Assembly (NCBI GenBank): GCA_014805025.1
Contig: JAAUYR010000021.1
Location: 1 to 64,000, forward strand
From: Clostridia bacterium
GTDB taxonomy: Bacteria > Bacillota > Clostridia > Christensenellales > Borkfalkiaceae
DNA length: 64,000 nt
Direction: 5' to 3'
Positions 58,238-64,000 of this stretch are shown here, in pieces. The notes below the pieces were generated by a model that was given only the letters and a program-made list of their open reading frames with translations, was not told the origin of the DNA and did no database searches. Each line of letters begins with the position of its first letter. Position 1 is the first letter of the stretch. The translations under genes were made by a program, and so were the position numbers.

Positions 58238-59296
58238 TTAATACAACGATACGTTGGCAGCCTTTCTGGATATCGTGTTAGCGCCTATAACCAAAATCAT
58301 ACCTATAAGGTTGTTGGTCATTTCGCCTGCGATACCGTAAGCCTGCGTGGTATAGTCACCCATTGCGTTAGCCCAAGTTGAAACTACGGTTGCAACATTG
58401 TAGTTGGCGTAAGACGAGCCGGGGCATAACAGGTACAGCTTTTCGTAGCCTACGGAAAGAAGTCCGCCTATCTTCATAATAAGCATTATAACTACCGTAG
58501 AAAGTATGCTGGGAAGCACTACGTAACGCATCTGCGCCATCTTGCCGGCGCCGTCTATCTGAGCCGCCTCGTACGAAGTGGGCGATACGGCGATAACCGC
58601 TGCGAAGAACACTATTGAGTCATAGCCGGCATGCTCCCAAATATCGGTTACTATGTAAATAGCCCTGAAATACTCAACCGTGTAAACAAGTCCGCCCGAA
58701 AGCTTGTCGTGAAGAACGGGGTCTGCCGATATTGCGTCGAGAAGTTTTGAAATAACGCCGACTTCGCCGCCCGATTTGTTGCCACTGAAAAGCGCCAGGG
58801 TAAGCGAAGTTACTATAACGGTGGAAATAAATTTGGGAAGATATACGCAAACCTGCATTATCGACCTAGCTATATTCGACTTTACCTCGTTGAAGAACAG
58901 TGCCAGAATTATAGGCGTAGGGAAGCCGAACAACAGTCCGTAAAACGCTATAATAAACGTATTCCTGAACGCCATCCAGAACTCCGCCGACTTATCACCG
59001 AAGTAGATATTCCGGAAGTTTTCAATTCCAGCCCAAGGGCGGTCGGTAACGTACTGGAAGTCACCGTATCTGAACGCGCCGGTAAGCTCGGTCATCGGGG
59101 CGTACTTCCAAAGCAGGTACACTAAAATCATAGGTACGAGCATCAGGTACAGTCGCCAGTCCTTTAAGATGGTGAACCCCGTGGACTTCCATTTGTTCCT
59201 CTCAGTTTCGTCCCTTACCTGCTGCTCGGCCGACATCGAATAGCTGCCCGTCGCCTCGTCGTAGATAAGGAAGTCGTCACATTTGAGTTTGAACAT
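58238..59296 (-). CDS. ABC transporter permease (LplB-like)
   Basis: YEAAQIDGAGKMAQMRYVVLPSILSTVVIMLI EAA loop. Confidence 0.9.
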   Translation of the reverse strand: MFKLKCDDFLIYDEATGSYSMSAEQQVRDETERNKWKSTGFTILKDWRLYLMLVPMILVYLLWKYAPMTELTGAFRYGDFQYVTDRPWAGIENFRNIYFGDKSAEFWMAFRNTFIIAFYGLLFGFPTPIILALFFNEVKSNIARSIMQVCVYLPKFISTVIVTSLTLALFSGNKSGGEVGVISKLLDAISADPVLHDKLSGGLVYTVEYFRAIYIVTDIWEHAGYDSIVFFAAVIAVSPTSYEAAQIDGAGKMAQMRYVVLPSILSTVVIMLIMKIGGLLSVGYEKLYLLCPGSSYANYNVATVVSTWANAMGDYTTQAYGIAGEMTNNLIGMILVIGANTISRKAANVSLY

Positions 59297-59417
59297 ATTT
59301 TTCCTCCATATCCTAATTACTGTTTAAAGTAATTTTTTAATACATTTAACGTTTTTTGCGTGCTTATTATCCAATAAGCACGCAGGGGACGTCCCCTGCA
59401 CGGTTGTGTTTTGAATT

Positions 59418-60131
59418 TTAATAAAGGTCGTCGTCTTTCTTATTTAATATGGAAAGGCTTTCCTCGTCGATATCGATAGGCTCGTCGCCGTAGCTGTCGT
59501 AGCGCATCTTGTCTTTGCGCTCCTTATCGATACGTTTCAAATAACTAATCTGGTCTTCGAACATTCCGTCCAGCCGGCGCATGACCAGTACCACTATTAT
59601 TGCGATAGCCAGCGATAACAAATCCCAAAGCTGACCTACAAGCGCGCCCACAAAACTGAAACCGCATATTGCCGAAACTGTCGCCTTGCCTAAAAACACC
59701 AGCACCCAGCCCAAAACGGCAAACAGCGCAGAGAAGTACCACTTCCCCGCTATTTTGTCCTTGCCGAAAAACTTTACGGCAAGCAGTAAAAGCATTATGA
59801 ATAAGTTGCCTACTACGTTTATCGCAAACAGCTTGGGGGTGTAGCCCTCGCTGTTTAAACGCAATAAGGTTATAAGCAGTCCGTCGCCGGCGGCAAAAAA
59901 CACCGACCACCAGCCCCAGCGCATCATTACCATTAAAATTATGGGAACGGCAAGGCTGAACGAATAAATTGTTGACGATGCCGGCTTCGGAACGTAAAAC
60001 GTGATAACCTCGGCAACGACAAGTATTACCGCGAACAAAAACAAATCTGTAAGGCGATATTGCCGTATTGAAATTAATCTTGAACCGTTCTTTCGCATAA
60101 TTTTAATTGCGCACATTTTTGCATAGGCCAA
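59418..60131 (-). CDS. Membrane protein, possibly ECF S-component-like
   Basis: Six TM segments; 237 aa. Confidence 0.5.
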   Translation of the reverse strand: MAYAKMCAIKIMRKNGSRLISIRQYRLTDLFLFAVILVVAEVITFYVPKPASSTIYSFSLAVPIILMVMMRWGWWSVFFAAGDGLLITLLRLNSEGYTPKLFAINVVGNLFIMLLLLAVKFFGKDKIAGKWYFSALFAVLGWVLVFLGKATVSAICGFSFVGALVGQLWDLLSLAIAIIVVLVMRRLDGMFEDQISYLKRIDKERKDKMRYDSYGDEPIDIDEESLSILNKKDDDLY

Positions 60132-60255
60132 AATGTGATAATCTTACACCTAGCTTACACATTATAACATGGCGTTTTTTAAAAATCAATACTTTTTTTA
60201 TTGTTTCACAAAAAAATATGTGCTATAATAAGCTTACTTTAAAAAGGAGCGTTTT

Positions 60256-61182
60256 ATGAAAAAATTATACCTCACGCCCGAGGACGATTTGCAGCATATA
60301 TTGGATAATATATCCGGCCCGACCACAATATATTTGAAATCGGGAGTTTATAGACAGAAAGTCGAAATTGCAAAGAATGACGTAATTCTGATAGGCGAAA
60401 ACCGTGAAACCTGCGTTATAACCTACGACGATTACGCGAAAAAAATTGACAAAAACGGAGTTGAGTATACTACCTTCCGAACCTATACTTTGTGCGTTTC
60501 CGGCGAGCGTGTAAGGCTTGAAAATCTTACCGTGGAGAATTCCAACACCGCGCCGGAAAAAGTCGGGCAGTGCGTGGCGCTTTCGGTAAACTGCCGAAAT
60601 TTCAGTGCGGAAAACGTTGATTTGCGCTCCACCCAGGATACGCTGTTTATGATGCCCTTCCCCGACGATTTGGTTATAAGATACCGCGATTTTCTTCCTG
60701 AAAGGCAGTTGTATATGCAGGGCACTTCGCTGCACCTTTTTAAAAACTGCCGCATTTACGGCACGGTGGACTTTATTTTCGGCGGAGCGGAAGCGTATTT
60801 TAAAGGCTGCGAGATAGTTTCCGTACACGATAACCGCAATATGGGCTTCGTTGCCGCGCCCTGCCACTCGCTTACGCAAAGATGCGGTTTTTACTTTATT
60901 GACTGCACTTTGCGCTCGGAAAACGTCGAGGATAACACGATATATCTTGCGCGGCCGTGGCGCGACTTTGGCAAAAGCACGTTTATAAATTGCCGCTTGG
61001 GCAAGCATATAAAGCGCGAGCTGTTCGATAAATGGAACGACACAAACCGCGACCAAACGGCGAGGTTCGAATACTTCGGGCTTGACTGCGAGTTTACCCC
61101 CTCTCCCGTCAAGTGGGCGCGCGAGCTGACCTCTGCCGAGGCAAATGAAATTATAAATGAATGTAACAAGCATTTTAAGTAA
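60256..61182 (+). CDS. Pectinesterase (CE8), no signal peptide
   Basis: TVENSNTAPEKVGQCVALSVNCRNFSAENVDLRSTQDTLFM; GTVDFIFGGAEAYFKGCEI; LARPWRDFGKSTFINC. Confidence 0.92.
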   Translation: MKKLYLTPEDDLQHILDNISGPTTIYLKSGVYRQKVEIAKNDVILIGENRETCVITYDDYAKKIDKNGVEYTTFRTYTLCVSGERVRLENLTVENSNTAPEKVGQCVALSVNCRNFSAENVDLRSTQDTLFMMPFPDDLVIRYRDFLPERQLYMQGTSLHLFKNCRIYGTVDFIFGGAEAYFKGCEIVSVHDNRNMGFVAAPCHSLTQRCGFYFIDCTLRSENVEDNTIYLARPWRDFGKSTFINCRLGKHIKRELFDKWNDTNRDQTARFEYFGLDCEFTPSPVKWARELTSAEANEIINECNKHFK

Positions 61183-61223
61183 TAATTAAAACGAATTTGA
61201 CGAATAACCGCGAGGACGAAAAA

Positions 61224-61252
61224 ACCGCCGCGGCGCAACTGCGCCGCGGCGG
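61224..61252. terminator. Bidirectional terminator
   Basis: ACCGCCGCGGCGCAACTGCGCCGCGGCGGT. Confidence 0.8.
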
Positions 61253-61274
61253 TAAAGTTATTTATTGATAATAA

Positions 61275-62243
61275 TTAGTCGTTAGCCTGTGTTACGGTAA
61301 ACGTACCACCATAACCCATTATATAATAGGTGCCGGCTGCAAGTTGTTTGGTTTCAGTTGATTGATAATTACTACCGTTCTCGTTAGAAAATTCGATAAT
61401 ATCTTGTACACCTTCACCATCGGTTTCTTTACCAAGCATTACATCATAAAGGCCTTCACTTGAAGTTGTAGTAAAAGTATAGTTGCCGGCGGTTGTAATT
61501 ACTAATTTGTAGATTGTTTCATCCCCATCATAAGCAGTACCAAGCGTAATTTCGTCATATTCATCTTCATCACCGCCGCCAATTACAGTGTCTGCAACTG
61601 TAAGAGTAACGGTTACGCTTGCAACGTCGTTTTCTGCGGTCAGTTTAAGCGTTGCAACGTTATCAAAACCCACGTATTCGGAACCGTCAAAAGTCTCAGG
61701 ACCGGCATAGTTGTTTCCCAGCTTGCCAACGAACAATACGTCATCGCTGTTTACATCTACGGTATAAGTTTTACCTGTCTGAGTGTTAACAGTTATGAAA
61801 AATTCATCGCCTGCTTTAAGGTCAGTAACAACCACGGGTGTTTCTTCCGTCAGGGCGAAAGTGGTTTGTTTGGGAATTTCGGGCGCGGTGTACGCTTCCA
61901 TAACAACGGTTACGTTTTCAACGTCGCCGGAAGTTGCCTTAAAAGTTGCGGTGCAGCCCTCTTTATACGTAAAAACTACAAATTCCGTATTCTGTGCGTC
62001 GCCTACTTCAATTAAAACGGCATCGCTAGCTTCGCCGTCCACTTTTGCGGTTAATTTGTATTCGGTATCAACCGTGCCTTCAACACTGTAAGTTGAGCCT
62101 TCCGCGGTTACTTTACCGATATTTGTTTCGCCGAGTTTGATTACCACTTCCTCATCATCGCCGCAAGCAGCCAGACCGATTGCGCCGCATACAAGGCACA
62201 CCAAAGAAAGCAAAGCAACGAGTAAAGTACTTTTTTTCTTCAT
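61275..62243 (-). CDS. Lipoprotein, unknown function (beta-rich, acidic)
   Basis: MKKKSTLLVALLSLVCLVCGAIGLAACGDDEE lipobox. Confidence 0.75.
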   Translation of the reverse strand: MKKKSTLLVALLSLVCLVCGAIGLAACGDDEEVVIKLGETNIGKVTAEGSTYSVEGTVDTEYKLTAKVDGEASDAVLIEVGDAQNTEFVVFTYKEGCTATFKATSGDVENVTVVMEAYTAPEIPKQTTFALTEETPVVVTDLKAGDEFFITVNTQTGKTYTVDVNSDDVLFVGKLGNNYAGPETFDGSEYVGFDNVATLKLTAENDVASVTVTLTVADTVIGGGDEDEYDEITLGTAYDGDETIYKLVITTAGNYTFTTTSSEGLYDVMLGKETDGEGVQDIIEFSNENGSNYQSTETKQLAAGTYYIMGYGGTFTVTQAND

Positions 62244-62465
62244 AAATTTCTTCTCCTTAAATTTATTTGTGTGTTATGTTACCACATATAATTACAAAAC
62301 GCAAGTTTTTTTATTGGTAAATTTTATAAAAATATACAATTTATCATATAATCTATACTTATATACACAATTTTGTGCATAATTATAAATTTTAACAAAA
62401 AAAGCGGCGCGTGAAAGCGCGCAGCCTGTTTCGTCATTGCCAGCCACTGTTTCGGTCGTCTTTCA

Positions 62466-62636
62466 CGTCATTGCGAGGGTGCTTGCACCCGAAGCAATCC
62501 AGCCCACCCCGTCATTGCGAGGGTGCTTGCACCCGAAGCAATCCAGAAGAAAAGCAAAAAGTAATAGTGAAGAAGTAAAAAGTATGGTATAAATAATCTG
62601 AACGCTGGATTGCTTCGCCTACGGCTCGCAATGACG
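62466..62636. repeat. Palindromic composite repeat (two direct units + one inverted unit)
   Basis: CGTCATTGCGAG...GAAGCAATCCAG at 62466 and 62510; inverted CTGGATTGCTTCG...CTCGCAATGACG at 62605-62636. Confidence 0.85.
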
Positions 62637-62685
62637 TTGGGCAAAGCGCTCAGGTTTAATGAATGCAACGCCTTCGCTTATTTGT

Positions 62686-62715
62686 ATAAAGTAAACGGCG
62701 CGAGCAAAACTTGCT
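62686..62715 (-). terminator. Terminator after uxaC
   Basis: ACGGCGCGAGCAAAACTTGCTCGCGCCGT. Confidence 0.8.
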
Positions 62716-62737
62716 CGCGCCGTAAAAATTCGTGAAC

Positions 62738-64000
62738 TTAGAACCCGAAGTACTCCGCAGCGTTGTTGTAGCAGACGTCCTCTACTATCTTGCCGAGACG
62801 GGGAAGCTCCTCGGCAGGATACTGACCGCTTTCCACAAGGCGGCCGAGCATCTGGCACAAAAGCCGTCTGTAATACTCGTGACGGGGATACGCAAGGAAG
62901 GAACGGCTGTCGGTAAGCATACCCACCGACTGTGCAACGAGACCTACCTGCATTAAAGTTTCAAGGTTCTGACGCATACCGTCCTGCTGGTCTAAGAACC
63001 ACCAGGCAGTGCCGACCTGTACCCTGCCCTTAACGCCTGCTTTCTGGAAGCAGCCTGCAAGCACGGTCAAAGCGTAATTGTCGCGCGGATTAAGGCAGTA
63101 CAATATAGTTTTGGGCATATTGCCGTCCTTATCAAGCTCGCCCAAAAGCGCGGAAAGCTTTTCCATATACACCGCGTCCTCGATAGCGTCGAAGCCGGTA
63201 TCGGGGCCGATTTTTTCAAGCATACTCTTGGAGTTGTTCCTGAGTGCGCCTATATGATACTGCTGCGCCCAGCCGTACTTTGCGTACTCCTTGCCGAGGA
63301 ATACCAGTATGTAGCCCTTGTATTTATCCTGCTCCTCCTCGGAAATCGCGCCGCCTTTCATGCCCTTTAAAAAGATTTTGTTGGCCTCGGCGTAAGTTGC
63401 CGGCGCGTAGTGAACTACGTCCAGAGCGTGGTCGGAAAGTTTTGAACCCATTTCGTCGAAGAATTTAATTCTTTCGGCAAGCGCGTCGCACAAGTCCTGT
63501 AAACATTTGATGGGTTTGCCTACGACGCCGGCAAGCTGATTTACCCAGTCTTTAAACCAGCTAAGCTCAACGTTTATCGCCTTATCGGGGCGGAACGCAG
63601 GGCGAACGCGAACTTTAAGCGTTTTGTCCTCGTTCATTTTTTTGTGCCATTCGAGGCTGTCAACGGGGTCGTCGGTAGTGCACACAGTTTTAACGTTAAA
63701 CTTGTACATCATTTCGCGCGCGGTCAGTTTTTCAAGAACCTTGTTGGCCTTGTCCCAAATGACTTTTGCGTTCTCTTTATTGATAATTTCGTCTATCCCG
63801 AAGTACCTGCGCATTTCGAGATGCGACCAGTGATAGAGCGGATTGCCCACGAAGTATGGCATACTTTCGACGAATTGAAGGTATTTTTTGTAGTCGTCGT
63901 CAGGGCCGGAAATACTGTCTTCCTCGTAGCCGCGAGCGCGGAGCGCGCGCCACTTGTAATGGTCGCCGTATCTGTCGCCTGCGCCCAGCCAGACCTCCGC
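62738..64000 (-). CDS. uxaC: Glucuronate (uronate) isomerase, partial at window end
   Basis: HYKWRALRARGYEEDSISGP...YFVGNPLYHWSHLEMRRYFGI; continues in frame past the listed ORF to 64000. Confidence 0.93.
   Translation of the reverse strand, partial: AEVWLGAGDRYGDHYKWRALRARGYEEDSISGPDDDYKKYLQFVESMPYFVGNPLYHWSHLEMRRYFGIDEIINKENAKVIWDKANKVLEKLTAREMMYKFNVKTVCTTDDPVDSLEWHKKMNEDKTLKVRVRPAFRPDKAINVELSWFKDWVNQLAGVVGKPIKCLQDLCDALAERIKFFDEMGSKLSDHALDVVHYAPATYAEANKIFLKGMKGGAISEEEQDKYKGYILVFLGKEYAKYGWAQQYHIGALRNNSKSMLEKIGPDTGFDAIEDAVYMEKLSALLGELDKDGNMPKTILYCLNPRDNYALTVLAGCFQKAGVKGRVQVGTAWWFLDQQDGMRQNLETLMQVGLVAQSVGMLTDSRSFLAYPRHEYYRRLLCQMLGRLVESGQYPAEELPRLGKIVEDVCYNNAAEYFGF

Noticed and set aside
60265-61173. 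302-aa minus-strand ORF opposite the CE8 gene
   Set aside because: Antisense to a convincing pectinesterase
62466-62546. Two identical 37-bp units considered as CRISPR repeats
   Set aside because: Only a 7-bp gap between units, an inverted third unit, and a distant copy at 47495: an interspersed repeat, not an array

Overview
This 64 kb window looks like a chromosomal segment of an uncultured gut-type Bacillota/Clostridia (taxonomy is an inference from gene content and TTGACA-N17-TATAAT promoters). Minus-strand core: (i) prfA, a fused DUF1385-PrmC gene and rpmE; (ii) the S10-spc-alpha ribosomal superoperon from rpsJ (26109) to rplQ (9445); (iii) rpmG-secE-nusG-rplK-rplA-[L10 leader]-rplJ-rplL; (iv) rplU-rpmA. 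Accessory parts: cls, HAD and YfcE genes, two CobW-family GTPases (one very His/Cys-rich), a SecB-like protein, BspA-type LRR proteins, several lipoproteins, and a pectin/galacturonate locus (48-64 kb: GH28-GH105 single ORF, ABC transporter with four uncharacterised membrane proteins, CE8 esterase, UxaC). Best leads: two unlinked divergent modules of an XRE regulator plus a small helical (DUF6809-like) protein, both with a palindromic operator filling the 17-bp promoter spacer; a ~122-bp inverted-repeat element that sits exactly on the TAA stop codons of rplO and nusG (TA-target MITE model); a terminator-bearing S10 leader; swapped rpmJ/infA order; and in-frame fusions. No CRISPR array, rRNA or tRNA was recognised. 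All family calls come from reading the sequences; no database search was run.
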